From IMG/VR virus record IMGVR_UViG_3300042332_001862, positions 1 to 34,186 of that record: a stretch of 34,186 bases of DNA, one strand, 5' to 3'. Below the pieces are notes generated by a model, which was not told the DNA's origin, did no database searches, and worked only from the letters and a program-made list of their open reading frames with translations. A program made the translations under genes and the position numbers. Numbering within the stretch: the stretch's first letter is position 1; each line of letters begins with the position of its first letter. This DNA comes from a virus. Positions 8,371 through 16,330 of this stretch are shown one piece after another.

Positions 8371-8904
8371 TCAGTAGAACCCGCCCTGGGCCGCCACAAT
8401 TGCCTGGGACGGCCCGAAGCTGGACTGCAGAATCACGCTGGCCCCTGCGTACAGATACCAGCCACGGGGCAGGATCAGCCCGGTGTTCTTCTTGTCCAGC
8501 TCGGACGGATAGGCTGCCACGGTCGCAGCTGGTGAGGCCAGGTTGGGCACCGGAGCCAGCAAAGGCAACAGCGGCAAGTTGGTCCGCTGCCCCAATGAAA
8601 GTGACAAAAAGTCAGCGCTAGCCACCGTCCAGGCGTTGGAGCTGTTCAGGCCTGCAGCCGTGGACTGCTCGCTGGCCACCACAATCAGGCGGGCAGCAGT
8701 GATCCCCGTCTCCGGGGCAACCGCCGTGATGCTGTCGATCATGCAGCCATCGCTGCCGCTGTCGACAAGCAAGCGCAGACCAGCTGGCACGAGGCTTCGC
8801 AGGTTGGTTGGTGTCGAGAGGGCTGCAGTCTCGCCGACACCGACGATCTTGAATAGGGGGCGATCAATCAGCAGCGGCTGTTTGTTGGTCGAACTCGAAG
8901 ACAT
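8371..8904 (-). CDS. Probable virion structural protein
   Basis: A 177-residue protein with ATG start, rich in Ser, Ala, Leu and beta-forming stretches (LFKIVGVGETAAL, LRLLVDSGSDGCMIDSITAV, GWYLYAGASVILQSS). The pattern of short strands ending in a GWYLYAGASV segment suggests a beta-sandwich tail or neck protein, and I have seen comparable proteins near tail genes of marine phages. No definite family. It lies in the - strand virion operon, 9 nt after the preceding gene and just ahead of the SWIM-motif protein. Confidence 0.7.
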   Translation of the reverse strand: MSSSSTNKQPLLIDRPLFKIVGVGETAALSTPTNLRSLVPAGLRLLVDSGSDGCMIDSITAVAPETGITAARLIVVASEQSTAAGLNSSNAWTVASADFLSLSLGQRTNLPLLPLLAPVPNLASPAATVAAYPSELDKKNTGLILPRGWYLYAGASVILQSSFGPSQAIVAAQGGFY

Positions 8905-8913
8905 GGGTCGATC

Positions 8914-9912
8914 TCAATAGGGAAGGTTGGCAGCGCCAGGGTTGGGGCGCGAGTTATTGCGGTACGCCTCCCGCATCAGTTGGACCTGATCTATCAGGTC
9001 GGCATTGAGGTTGAAGTCCGCTGCCGCGCCGGCCTGGGTTTGCTGCTCGGCGGTGAGGCCGGTATCGGCCCCATTAGTCAATAGAGGCCCAGGGGCAGCA
9101 TCAATTGCCATGGTTTGCGGCAAGCCCGCCGGTGTAACAAGGGGCGCAGCGCCTTGCTTGGCCATAAAGCGATCGACAATGTTCAGCCCGTCGGCACCCC
9201 TGGCAGCACCTTGATTGCTCCGCGCCCAGGCAGCCAGGTCGGGGCGCAAGCCGCTGAAGCGATCGCCGCTCTCAGGGAAGGCGGCCCCCTGGGCAATCCC
9301 GCCGCCAGCGCCAAAGTCGGCCGCTGAAACTGGGACGGGTCGCCCGCCACCAAGTTCTGAAAGCATCCGGCGGCCGGTATTCCCAGGGGCACCCGGCAGC
9401 ACGCCGTTGCTGGCGGGCGTGCTGAGACTGGCCGGATCCACTAAGCGCATCCCGGCGTTGCCGGCCGCTTGAACCAGAGCCCCGTTCCGGGAAGCGCCCA
9501 GGGGGGCCATTACGGCGTTGCTTCGGCTAGCGGTACTGTTTGCGGGGGCGCGCTGAGGCGCCATTGGCATCGGAGCCTGTCCGGCGGGCACGCGGTAATC
9601 TGCTGCAGCGTTGCCGCCGACGGGGCGGCGTGCTGGAGGCTGAGGCGCCACCGGGCGGGGCGAGACCCTGCGTGTGCCACCTACCCCGTAAGGGTCGACG
9701 TTGCTGCGGCCTGGGCTGTTGCCGTAGGGGTTGATATTGCCGGCGCCGCCGACGGGGCGGCGTGCTGGAGGCTGAGGAGATCTAACTGGCGCCCTGAAGT
9801 CGCTGCGGTTCATCTGACCAAGACTCGGCGGCGCGGGCCTGTCTCGGTAAGGCCTCTTGAAGTCGCTGCGGTTCATTTGGCCGAAGCCTTGAAACATTCC
9901 GAATGGATTCAT
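8914..9912 (-). CDS. Pro/Gly-rich repeat-containing virion protein
   Basis: The 332-residue protein starts MNPFGMFQGFGQMNRSDF. Its first ~110 residues are low complexity with two internal duplications: GQMNRSDF twice and APQPPARRPVGG/SPQPPARRPVGG twice, each backed by an almost or fully exact DNA repeat. The rest is Ala/Gly/Pro-rich and probably disordered, ending in a helix (NADLIDQVQLMREAYRNN). It may be a flexible connector or internal virion protein. No family is recognised. Its ATG is 2 nt past the stop of the upstream gene. Confidence 0.65.
   Translation of the reverse strand: MNPFGMFQGFGQMNRSDFKRPYRDRPAPPSLGQMNRSDFRAPVRSPQPPARRPVGGAGNINPYGNSPGRSNVDPYGVGGTRRVSPRPVAPQPPARRPVGGNAAADYRVPAGQAPMPMAPQRAPANSTASRSNAVMAPLGASRNGALVQAAGNAGMRLVDPASLSTPASNGVLPGAPGNTGRRMLSELGGGRPVPVSAADFGAGGGIAQGAAFPESGDRFSGLRPDLAAWARSNQGAARGADGLNIVDRFMAKQGAAPLVTPAGLPQTMAIDAAPGPLLTNGADTGLTAEQQTQAGAAADFNLNADLIDQVQLMREAYRNNSRPNPGAANLPY
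9613..9777 (-). repeat. Exact 33-nt in-frame DNA repeat, two copies
   Basis: The 33 bases at 9613-9645 recur exactly at 9745-9777, 132 bp (44 codons) apart, and encode PQPPARRPVGG both times. Identity at every base, including silent positions, means a recent duplication or gene conversion. Confidence 0.85.
9795..9876 (-). repeat. Second in-frame duplication in the same gene
   Basis: Nineteen bases at 9795-9813 (TGAAGTCGCTGCGGTTCAT) recur at 9858-9876, 63 bp (21 codons) apart, encoding the MNRSDF repeat near the protein N-terminus. Confidence 0.8.
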
Positions 9913-9914
9913 GG

Positions 9915-10409
9915 TCAGCGCCAGTTGGAGGTTCCGATGTGATGTGTGATCCGGTCGACCACCGAGGTGTCGGCAGGGCCAGGCAGGGCGTTGACGAACT
10001 CGGCGCCGGCAGCCCAGAAGGCGTGGCGCCGAGCGTCTTCGCGGCGATAATTCGACACGTAGAGACTTTCGGCCAAGCGGTCCACCTCTCGGAGGTAGAT
10101 TTCTCGTCCGTTCTGATCGGCCTTGATTGGATCGGACTGGAAGATGGCCCGTTCGGTGTCGCCAGTGAAGCGCTCAATGCGCGATGGCCTGGGGCCATCG
10201 GCGCCACCGAAAACCTCTGAGAGCGTCCAAGCGCGATCGCAGCGATCTAGGTGCTCAGTGACCTTCTCGTACCAGTAGGAATCCGGAATGCGCGCCATGG
10301 CCTCCTCCAGCCGCGACAGGTCGCCGGCGGGGATTCCACCGCCGGAGTTCATGCCCAGGTGAAACCGAGTGCGGCTTTTGTCGTAAGAAGAAAGTTCCAC
10401 CGACCCCAC
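9915..10409 (-). CDS. Hypothetical protein, possible head-tail adaptor
   Basis: The 164-residue protein starts at GTG 10409 (a GTG at 10400 is an alternative). It is mixed and mainly helical: LSRLEEAMARIPDSYWYEKVTEHLDRCDRAW, then an extended segment, then GREIYLREVDRLAESLYVSNYRREDARRHAFWAAGAEF. A helical protein of this size between capsid and tail genes would suit a connector/adaptor, but I recognise no family and rely on position. It lies 25 nt after the helix-hairpin-helix gene and 2 nt before the Pro-rich gene. Confidence 0.6.
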   Translation of the reverse strand: MGSVELSSYDKSRTRFHLGMNSGGGIPAGDLSRLEEAMARIPDSYWYEKVTEHLDRCDRAWTLSEVFGGADGPRPSRIERFTGDTERAIFQSDPIKADQNGREIYLREVDRLAESLYVSNYRREDARRHAFWAAGAEFVNALPGPADTSVVDRITHHIGTSNWR

Positions 10410-10434
10410 AGAGGGTGCAAGGCCAGTCTAGGGC

Positions 10435-10863
10435 TCAGCCAACGAAGAACTGGTCTTGCTTTAGCACTTCGTTCCACTCGACTCGTTCGATTCCGCGCAG
10501 TTGATCCAGGTTGGTGAAACGCTCACCAGGCAGGGAGTTGCGCAAGTCAACGATCTTTTTCGCCGTAGCGTAGCCAATGCCCCTGAGAGCCACCAGCTGT
10601 TCAGCGCTGGCGGCATTGAGGTTGATCCGGGTTTCAGGAGGAATAGCGCTCGACGGAATCTCATCCTCGGCCTGCTGGGCTGCTGTTTTTTGAGGCTGGG
10701 GGCCATCGGTGCTGGTTCCTGCGCCTGGTTCGAAGAAGAGCAGGTTTGTCAATTGCGGGTAGTAAGTGCGGCCGTCGTTGGTCTTGACCATCGCGAAGTC
10801 AACGTCGTGATAGCCGATGAACTCGACGATCTGGCCGGTGGTCGTGTCTTTGACGAGAGCCAT
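10435..10863 (-). CDS. ComEA-like helix-hairpin-helix protein
   Basis: From ATG at 10863 this is 142 residues; an upstream ATG at 10875 abuts a terminator T-tract and is less likely. Residues ~80-131 form a ComEA-type tandem helix-hairpin-helix: INLNAASAEQLVALRGIG, then AKKIVDLRNSL, then FTNLDQLRGIERV. Such domains bind DNA non-specifically through the GIG hairpins. The N-terminal ~45 residues (VKDTTTGQIVEFIGYHDVDFAMVKTNDG) look like a small beta-barrel. A Gln/Thr/Pro-rich linker joins the two. It is first after a terminator behind the capsid genes, so it is probably expressed at a lower level. A DNA-contacting neck or internal role is an inference. Confidence 0.75.
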   Translation of the reverse strand: MALVKDTTTGQIVEFIGYHDVDFAMVKTNDGRTYYPQLTNLLFFEPGAGTSTDGPQPQKTAAQQAEDEIPSSAIPPETRINLNAASAEQLVALRGIGYATAKKIVDLRNSLPGERFTNLDQLRGIERVEWNEVLKQDQFFVG

Positions 10864-10875
10864 GGCGGCAGGCAT

Positions 10876-10907
10876 AAAAAAGGGCACCCGACGCATCGAG
10901 TGCCCTT
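10876..10907 (-). terminator. Rho-independent terminator behind the capsid genes
   Basis: On the - strand, AAGGGCAC and GTGCCCTT (10907-10900 and 10887-10880) form an 8-bp stem around a 12-nt loop, followed by six T (10881-10876). It lies directly after the stop of the gene at 10932-11570 and would limit read-through from the abundant capsid transcripts into the downstream connector genes. Confidence 0.8.
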
Positions 10908-10931
10908 ATCTTACTGAGCCTGGCGCAAGAC

Positions 10932-11570
10932 TCAGTTCTCAACCCGGAATGGCAGCTTGACGTCTTCGAGGCCAGCCACGTCGTCATCGAGCATGTAGTT
11001 GACCTCGACGATGATCGGGGTGCCGCCAATCAGGTCGGATGTCAGGTTAGAGCCAGCCACGGTGCCGGTGCTGTCGGTGGTCATCAGCAGCAAGGTCTCA
11101 GCAGCTGTCAGAGCGACAGGGGTGATCAGGCTTTGACGCACCTGCCGGGGGGTGATGGTAGCCGAGGCCACCGGAGCTAGAGCTGAGCTGGTGGCCACGT
11201 TGGCGGCGGTGATCGTGTTGTCGTTGGCCACCGCGTCCGCCAGCTTCAGTCGATTGGTGTTGGTACCGACTAGGCCACTGGTGGCGACGCCAACCGAGCG
11301 GTCCCGGCGCATGTCCGGGATTCGGAAACCGATCGAGTACAGCTGGGCGCCAATAGGAATCACCAAGCCGACCCGATCGGGACGAGGTTTGTCGTCGGCC
11401 CTTAGATCGGGGCTGGGGATTGTGATGGGCCAGCTGTTGGCGCCAGTGGCGGTAATCAGGGCGTAGCCGAGAACCTGATAGAAGGCCCGGCCAGGCTCGG
11501 CAAGCACGGCCTGGTTTTGGTAGCCCGACAGGCGATTGACGTAGTTGCCCGGGTAGATGGTCTTGGCCAT
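10932..11570 (-). CDS. Virion protein next to the capsid gene, possible decoration or head protein
   Basis: The 212-residue protein begins MAKTIYPGNYVNRLSGYQNQAV. It is beta-rich, with segments such as RVGLVIPIGAQLYSIGFRIPD, a Thr/Ala-rich middle (NDNTITAANVATSSALAPVASATIT) and an acidic C-terminal region (VEVNYMLDDDVAGLEDVKLPF). It lies 45 nt downstream of the probable major capsid gene and is followed at once by a strong terminator, the usual setting of an abundant structural protein. Capsid decoration or a second shell protein is the best guess; no family is recognised. Confidence 0.65.
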   Translation of the reverse strand: MAKTIYPGNYVNRLSGYQNQAVLAEPGRAFYQVLGYALITATGANSWPITIPSPDLRADDKPRPDRVGLVIPIGAQLYSIGFRIPDMRRDRSVGVATSGLVGTNTNRLKLADAVANDNTITAANVATSSALAPVASATITPRQVRQSLITPVALTAAETLLLMTTDSTGTVAGSNLTSDLIGGTPIIVEVNYMLDDDVAGLEDVKLPFRVEN

Positions 11571-11615
11571 GAGAAGGATCGCCTACAAGTGGTGAATAAG
11601 GATTAGCGGGAGATA

Positions 11616-12764
11616 TCAGTAAACGAAGGAGTAGGCAACCGTCACGAAATCCCTGTTCAGAAGTTCAAACGCTCCGAAGAGGCTCCACACCATGATGATG
11701 AAACGTCCGAAGTCGTCATCGTTGCTGAGCAGGATTTGGGCATCCTTGCCGCCGATGCCGACGCCGACCGACTGGGGCCCGAAGAACAAAATCGGAGCCG
11801 TAGGGGTCACAGCGTTGGTGATCGACGCACTGGTGATCGTCGCCTGGAGGCTCTTGGCTGCCAGATTGGTCGACTCGAACCAGCGGACGCCTTCAAAAAG
11901 GAAGCCCGTGGGCGAGGTTTGCTGACCGTTGATCGAACCGGCTTGCCCGTAAGCGGGGCCCATGCCCAGGAAGTTGTGGGCGTTGGGATGCAATGACGGA
12001 TTCATCGGATCGATCACCCCATTGCCGGGGTAGCGAGCGACTTCCCGGAAATCCTTGTCCTGACGAAGGTGCATGCCCGCGGTTGGCGCGTAGATGGCCC
12101 TGTAATAGCCATCGTCGAAGCGGGGTACATTCCGCTCGCCCATGTCTTTAACTACAGGCAGCAAGTCGTTGACGACCGAGAATTTGCCGGTGTCGGTGCC
12201 GGTGCCGGCGTAGGTGAGAAATGGTGCGCTGGCAGCGCGAACCTTGGCGCCAGGGTAGTAGTAGCCACCCCTGGTGGAACTGGCCGGGCCGTTGGACTCA
12301 GCCTTGAACAGTTCGTCGGAGAAGACGCGGTCCTTCCAGCGGCGGTAATCATCGAGCATGGTCATCGAACCGATGCTCTGGTGGAACATATTGATGTTCC
12401 CGTAGTCGAGCAGCAGTCGCTGACCGGTGAGCAGGGTCTCGCGGGCCACCTTGAAGGTCGAAGGCGCGGCGGGGTCGTTCGGGTCGGCGGGGCCGGTGTA
12501 CTCCTCGAGGCTCACCAGCACTTTGTCCTTGACGATATTCCGGGAGGAAGCCGTGCCAAGGGTCTGGTCAGCGGTGCGCTTGCGGCTGTCCTTGGTGCCG
12601 GGGTTCCCCCAGAACCGGTAGCGGTCCAACTGCACGGTCTGACCGGGAGATTTACCCCAATCCCAAACGACCAGGGGAGCCGACACCATTTCCACCACAT
12701 AGCTCGGGTGAGGCCGGTGGAGTTCAACCCCAAGCAATTTTGGAAAATCGTTGTCGATCCACAT
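11616..12764 (-). CDS. Probable major capsid protein
   Basis: The 382-residue product has an ATG with a good ribosome-binding site (GGGAGA, 9 nt upstream). Its size, lack of low-complexity sequence and composition fit a HK97-fold capsid subunit. The segment order resembles N4 gp56-type capsid proteins: VQLDRYRFWG, DKVLVSLEEYTGPAD, ARETLLTGQRLLLDYGNINMFHQ, a central DDGYYRAIYAPTAGMHLRQD, then ILFFGPQSVGVGIGGKDAQI and a hydrophobic C-terminus. It heads the - strand virion operon, next to a probable decoration gene and a terminator. Oddly, it is separated from terminase, portal and scaffold by a block on the other strand. Another large shell protein is the main alternative. Confidence 0.65.
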   Translation of the reverse strand: MWIDNDFPKLLGVELHRPHPSYVVEMVSAPLVVWDWGKSPGQTVQLDRYRFWGNPGTKDSRKRTADQTLGTASSRNIVKDKVLVSLEEYTGPADPNDPAAPSTFKVARETLLTGQRLLLDYGNINMFHQSIGSMTMLDDYRRWKDRVFSDELFKAESNGPASSTRGGYYYPGAKVRAASAPFLTYAGTGTDTGKFSVVNDLLPVVKDMGERNVPRFDDGYYRAIYAPTAGMHLRQDKDFREVARYPGNGVIDPMNPSLHPNAHNFLGMGPAYGQAGSINGQQTSPTGFLFEGVRWFESTNLAAKSLQATITSASITNAVTPTAPILFFGPQSVGVGIGGKDAQILLSNDDDFGRFIIMVWSLFGAFELLNRDFVTVAYSFVY

Positions 12765-12793
12765 GGCGTGGCGTCTCCCGTGTCGCGTGATCT

Positions 12794-12808
12794 GTCTTAA
12801 TCTAAGAC
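12794..12808. promoter_or_regulatory. Palindrome in the divergent intergenic region
   Basis: GTCTTA-ATC-TAAGAC is an exact inverted repeat of 6-bp arms around 3 bp, lying in the 65-bp gap between the capsid gene (- strand) and the adhesin operon (+ strand). It could be an operator acting on both directions. No convincing sigma70 hexamer pair was found in this gap, so the late promoters may be of another type. Confidence 0.4.
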
Positions 12809-12829
12809 TGGTGAATCGGGAAAACTTGC

Positions 12830-13522
12830 ATGACGCCAGACCAGGCTCGCGGCCTGTCTTCTGTCCTTGTCTCCAGCGGCAGCTTCTACCTGTTACGCCG
12901 CCCCACGGTCAGTTACATCGAGATCGTCTGGTCTGGCTCCCAGCGCCAGGCCGCCTACTTCCACGAAAAGGTTGCCGAAATTCAGCATTTTTTCCCGACA
13001 ACCGCCCAGGTCTCTCCAGGGACTATTCAATCGCCAGGGCTGCGCTTCAAAATCACCAGCGATCGTCTTCGGCCCCTCTACAACCTCTTCGTACCCCGCG
13101 GCAGCCGCCGGATCTCCTCGGCTTGCCTGGAGCTCTGCGGTGCCCGAGCGATTGCCTGGCTGTTCAGCGATCACGGCCGCCGCACCCCCCGCGGTTTCGA
13201 GCTTGGCTCCGTGGCCCGCCACGCGGAAGAGGCTGTCCTGCTGGCTCAGTGGATCAAGACCATTCTGGGTGTCGACTGCCGAGCCCGTCTGCGCGGCCGG
13301 CGCCTTGCCCTGCTCTTGGACCCGACCAATGCCGCCAAGGCTGCTGAGCAGTTGCTTGACTACAGCCCCGCCTCGCGCCGCCACCTTTTCCTCCAGCTTC
13401 TCAATGACCGCGATCCCGTTTGCGACCCGTGTGATCTGCTACTGCTTGGGGACCAAGGGGCAGCTAGACCTGCGCGGCAAGCGCTCGCGCCCCTGGCTCA
13501 AACTCCGCCGCTCGGAGCTTGA
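12830..13522 (+). CDS. Degenerate LAGLIDADG-fold protein 1
   Basis: The first ~190 of 230 residues follow the layout of LAGLIDADG_2 homing endonucleases: a first helix motif (LSSVLVSSGSF), a strand region with RFKITSDRLRPLYNLFVP, a second helix motif (AIAWLFSDHG), then the helical EEAVLLAQWIKTILG segment and a YSPASRRHLF ending like the family's PSM.YK. The acidic residue that binds metal before the last Gly of each motif is replaced by Ser (SSG) and His (DHG), so it is probably not a nuclease. The last ~38 residues run out of family and overlap the next gene. It opens the + strand adhesin operon. It may be an inactivated or re-purposed endonuclease; the call rests on pattern recall. Confidence 0.65.
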   Translation: MTPDQARGLSSVLVSSGSFYLLRRPTVSYIEIVWSGSQRQAAYFHEKVAEIQHFFPTTAQVSPGTIQSPGLRFKITSDRLRPLYNLFVPRGSRRISSACLELCGARAIAWLFSDHGRRTPRGFELGSVARHAEEAVLLAQWIKTILGVDCRARLRGRRLALLLDPTNAAKAAEQLLDYSPASRRHLFLQLLNDRDPVCDPCDLLLLGDQGAARPARQALAPLAQTPPLGA

Positions 13523-14024
13523 GCAGACCTACCTGGACCACCAGGTGAGGATGCTCAGGCGCCTTCATCCCCAGCCGGGCAGCTTCAAGGTGCACTGGAA
13601 TCGGCTCAGTGCCGATTCGGTCTACGACGACCTGGTTGCCGAGTTTACCTGCCCTGAACTCTGGGGCGCTTACGATCTCCTCTACCCCCGCGACCGCCGT
13701 CGCATCACCAGCGAGGCCCTGGTCGCTGCCGGGCTGCCGGGGCTGGCTGCTGCTTGGCTTGACGAGGGAGAACGCAATCCGCAAAGCGCCAAGCTGCGCC
13801 TGTTCGGCCCTGGGCCTAGCGACGTTGAGATCCTCGGCTGGATCGAGAGTCTTGGAACCCCGGGCCGCATCGCGCCAGGGCCGCGCCTGCAAATGTCCCT
13901 GGCTTTTGATCAGTGGCAGGCTGACACTCTCGTGCGCCAAATTCGTCCTCTTGTGCACCGCAGCATGGCCTATCGCTTGAGGCCCGCAGCCCCGGGCGCT
14001 CGTGCCCTTTACGCTGGCCTTTGA
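13404..14024 (+). CDS. Degenerate LAGLIDADG-fold protein 2 (tandem paralogue)
   Basis: From ATG 13404 this is 206 residues. It repeats the layout of the gene before it: VICYCLGTKGQ as first motif, a strand region, LWGAYDLLYPRDRRRIT, then LAAAWLDEG as second motif and VHRSMAYRL at the end. In motif 1 the metal-binding acid is Lys; in motif 2 a Glu remains. The gene starts exactly where the homology of protein 1 ends, in the +1 frame and with no visible ribosome-binding site. The two could therefore be one protein joined by a frameshift, or an old fusion that split. Its stop overlaps the ATG of the next gene (TGATG). Confidence 0.65.
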   Translation: MTAIPFATRVICYCLGTKGQLDLRGKRSRPWLKLRRSELEQTYLDHQVRMLRRLHPQPGSFKVHWNRLSADSVYDDLVAEFTCPELWGAYDLLYPRDRRRITSEALVAAGLPGLAAAWLDEGERNPQSAKLRLFGPGPSDVEILGWIESLGTPGRIAPGPRLQMSLAFDQWQADTLVRQIRPLVHRSMAYRLRPAAPGARALYAGL

Positions 14025-16270
14025 TGCCGGCGCAGTCCTCAATGGCAGGCCAGGGAGGGGGCAGGCCCTGGCGGGACCTGGGACCGCTGACCACTCAGTC
14101 CAGCGTCCAGCGCGGGACGATCGGCGAGAGCAGTGGCGCTGCCACCTTGCTGCTGGCCTTTCAGCTGCCGCGCCCGGCGACCGTTTTCGTGCGGCTTCTG
14201 CCGCTCTCGCCATTCACTGATCGTTTTGTCGACGCAGCGTTGCAAGACGCAAGCGGCCACGGGATTGCTCTGGCGGACGACGGCCGGGCGGTTTTCGTCA
14301 ATGCGCTCAATACTCCGGCCGACGAGGCCCGCAGGCGCCTTCCTGCCGGCGACTACCGCGTTGTCATTAGCACCAGCCAGTGGCAAGAGGCCCCCTTTGC
14401 TCTCCAGCTGGACTCTTTCGCTCTGGAGAGCCCGCGCCTAGCAGCGGCAGGACAGGGGCGACTGCGCGGCAGGCTGTCTACCGCAAGACCAGAGGTCTTT
14501 TTCCGCGCTCGCGGTGGACTGAGGGCTTCCCTGCAGCCTGTCGATTCTCTGCTCTGGCGAGGCACAGGCGCCGCCGGCCTGCGGGCTGGCCTGCAAGTGC
14601 TCCCCAGCTACAAGGAGCCGCCGCCGGCGGGGTTGGGCCACGTTTGGTTTATCCGTCAAACAGGCCCAAGCGGGCGCCTGCGCCTGGGAGCTGCAAGCGG
14701 AGTGAATTGGACCACCCTTGAATTGAGCGACATCCTGCCGGGGTACATCACTTCCGAGCTGGCCCTGCCTGACTTCCGCTTCAATGCCGGGCGTCGCACG
14801 ATCTTTTCGGACCGCGCCTACGACATTTACGGGGCCTACCCAGAACTCGGCGTCGCCCCGCCTGCGCTCCGCGCCCAGGTCTCCCCAGACGCCCCAGGGG
14901 TGCCTTATTTGGATCTCACCAACGGCCGCCATCGCCGCGAGGTCTTGGTCTCCTTACCTCTCGACGCAAGCCGCTGCTTGGTGCTGCACCTCGAGGAAAC
15001 TTTGGCGTGGAACAACGACGTCATTCTTGACGTTGACGACGCACTGCCTGTCTCTCCCCGGCTGATCGTGAGCAATCGACGCCGCTCCTGGTTTCACCGC
15101 CGGCGGGTCAACACCTTCGTCACCGACGGACTGGCGCTGCGGCGGCTGCAGAACCCTCCGTCCGCCCTACTGCTGCAGCTCGATACGGTCCTGCCGCCCC
15201 TGGATCAGCAGCTGGTGGAGCGCGCGGTCCGGGTGCCTGGGCCCTCGTTTCGCCTGCCGCCTTTGCGGATCCTCTTCCCCGTCTTTGTCGCCGAAGCTCG
15301 TCCACCGGCGCCGGGCGACGTCGTCTTCGGGGCTGACCCCAGCGAACGCGCCGCGGGACTGCTTCTCAGTTACGGCATGACCCGTCTACTGGCCGCTGAC
15401 ACCTTGATGAGTTCGATGGCGATCTACCGGACCCTGGAGGATTTTTCGGCCATTGCCGCCAAGGCGGACTATGACCCCAAGGCCACTGGCTTCGTGATCG
15501 CCAACATTCCGGACCGCCCTGACGGGCTGCCGATTCTCAGCCTCTGGCTGAGGGATGGTGGCTATCGCGTCACAGGAACCGCCACCGGGTCCTACCAGGC
15601 CCCTGGCGATCAGCTATTGCGCTACGGACGCTGGAACGGCCCCTTGCCTGCGAGAACTGACACGGAAGTCAGCGCAGCCGACCCTCGCTGGTCGCTGGCG
15701 GCCCAGGGATTAGCCCTGAGTGCTGACCGGTTGTTCCGCACCGAGGCGCCTTCGGTGCTGCTGTCCTATGACTGGGGCAACGGCGCCTACTGCCGCCTGA
15801 AGCTCCAAGGATTGGGCTTCAGTGATGAGGATCTTTCGGTCGCCCCGCCTGAGCGACCGCAAAGCGGTACTCTCAACGGCGGGCGCCCGCGCCCCCTGGC
15901 CGGACGGGGCGGGCTGGCGCTGGGGGTGCTCATTGCCCAGCAGACCCGCCGGTTGCGCGTCGTCCAGCACGGCCGAGGGCAACTCATGAGCGATTTGGCT
16001 TGGGGCCCTCGCGGCCGACTCAAAGCTCGGGGCCAGCTGAGGGCAACTCTCACTGTTGCTCCCGATCTCACGATCGTGCAGCGGCTCCTGCGCGGCTTCC
16101 TTGCTGGCGCGGGCGGCCTTGATCGCAGCCAGCTCAACCGACCCCCGACTCGACTGACCGGCCGAGGGTCCCTTGGCCGCCCCTGGCTCAGTTCCAAGCC
16201 GCCAAACGAGTTTCCGCTGGCCAGAGCCACCGGCCAAGGGCGGTTGATCGCGACCCTGAGCGCCACTTGA
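14024..16270 (+). CDS. Large tail adhesin 1 with G-x-G-x-L repeats
   Basis: This 748-residue protein starts at an ATG overlapping the previous stop. Residues ~35-135 form a beta-sandwich-like module ending SQWQEAPFALQL, clearly paralogous to the same region of the next gene (SQWQSTPFELVL). Three G-x-G-x-L units follow (GQGRLRGRL, ARGGLRASL, GAAGLRAGL), then a ~430-residue beta-rich region with no recognised family (FIRQTG..., GYRVTGTATGSY), and a C-terminal ~125 residues with six further units (GRGGLALGVL to GQGRLIATL). The architecture suggests a trimeric or extended tail fibre with domains joined by repeats. It should be cotranslated with the LAGLIDADG pair. Confidence 0.75.
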   Translation: MPAQSSMAGQGGGRPWRDLGPLTTQSSVQRGTIGESSGAATLLLAFQLPRPATVFVRLLPLSPFTDRFVDAALQDASGHGIALADDGRAVFVNALNTPADEARRRLPAGDYRVVISTSQWQEAPFALQLDSFALESPRLAAAGQGRLRGRLSTARPEVFFRARGGLRASLQPVDSLLWRGTGAAGLRAGLQVLPSYKEPPPAGLGHVWFIRQTGPSGRLRLGAASGVNWTTLELSDILPGYITSELALPDFRFNAGRRTIFSDRAYDIYGAYPELGVAPPALRAQVSPDAPGVPYLDLTNGRHRREVLVSLPLDASRCLVLHLEETLAWNNDVILDVDDALPVSPRLIVSNRRRSWFHRRRVNTFVTDGLALRRLQNPPSALLLQLDTVLPPLDQQLVERAVRVPGPSFRLPPLRILFPVFVAEARPPAPGDVVFGADPSERAAGLLLSYGMTRLLAADTLMSSMAIYRTLEDFSAIAAKADYDPKATGFVIANIPDRPDGLPILSLWLRDGGYRVTGTATGSYQAPGDQLLRYGRWNGPLPARTDTEVSAADPRWSLAAQGLALSADRLFRTEAPSVLLSYDWGNGAYCRLKLQGLGFSDEDLSVAPPERPQSGTLNGGRPRPLAGRGGLALGVLIAQQTRRLRVVQHGRGQLMSDLAWGPRGRLKARGQLRATLTVAPDLTIVQRLLRGFLAGAGGLDRSQLNRPPTRLTGRGSLGRPWLSSKPPNEFPLARATGQGRLIATLSAT

Positions 16271-16330
16271 CGCGGGGCGCATGTTGCAGCACTGCCAGAA
16301 TGGCCTGACCACCAGGGCGTTTCGGGGAGC

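Noticed and set aside
12867-13403. N-terminal extension of the second LAGLIDADG gene in its own frame
   Set aside because: Residues before the ATG at 13404 are a Ser/Arg/Pro-rich shadow of the first gene; similarity begins only after 13404.
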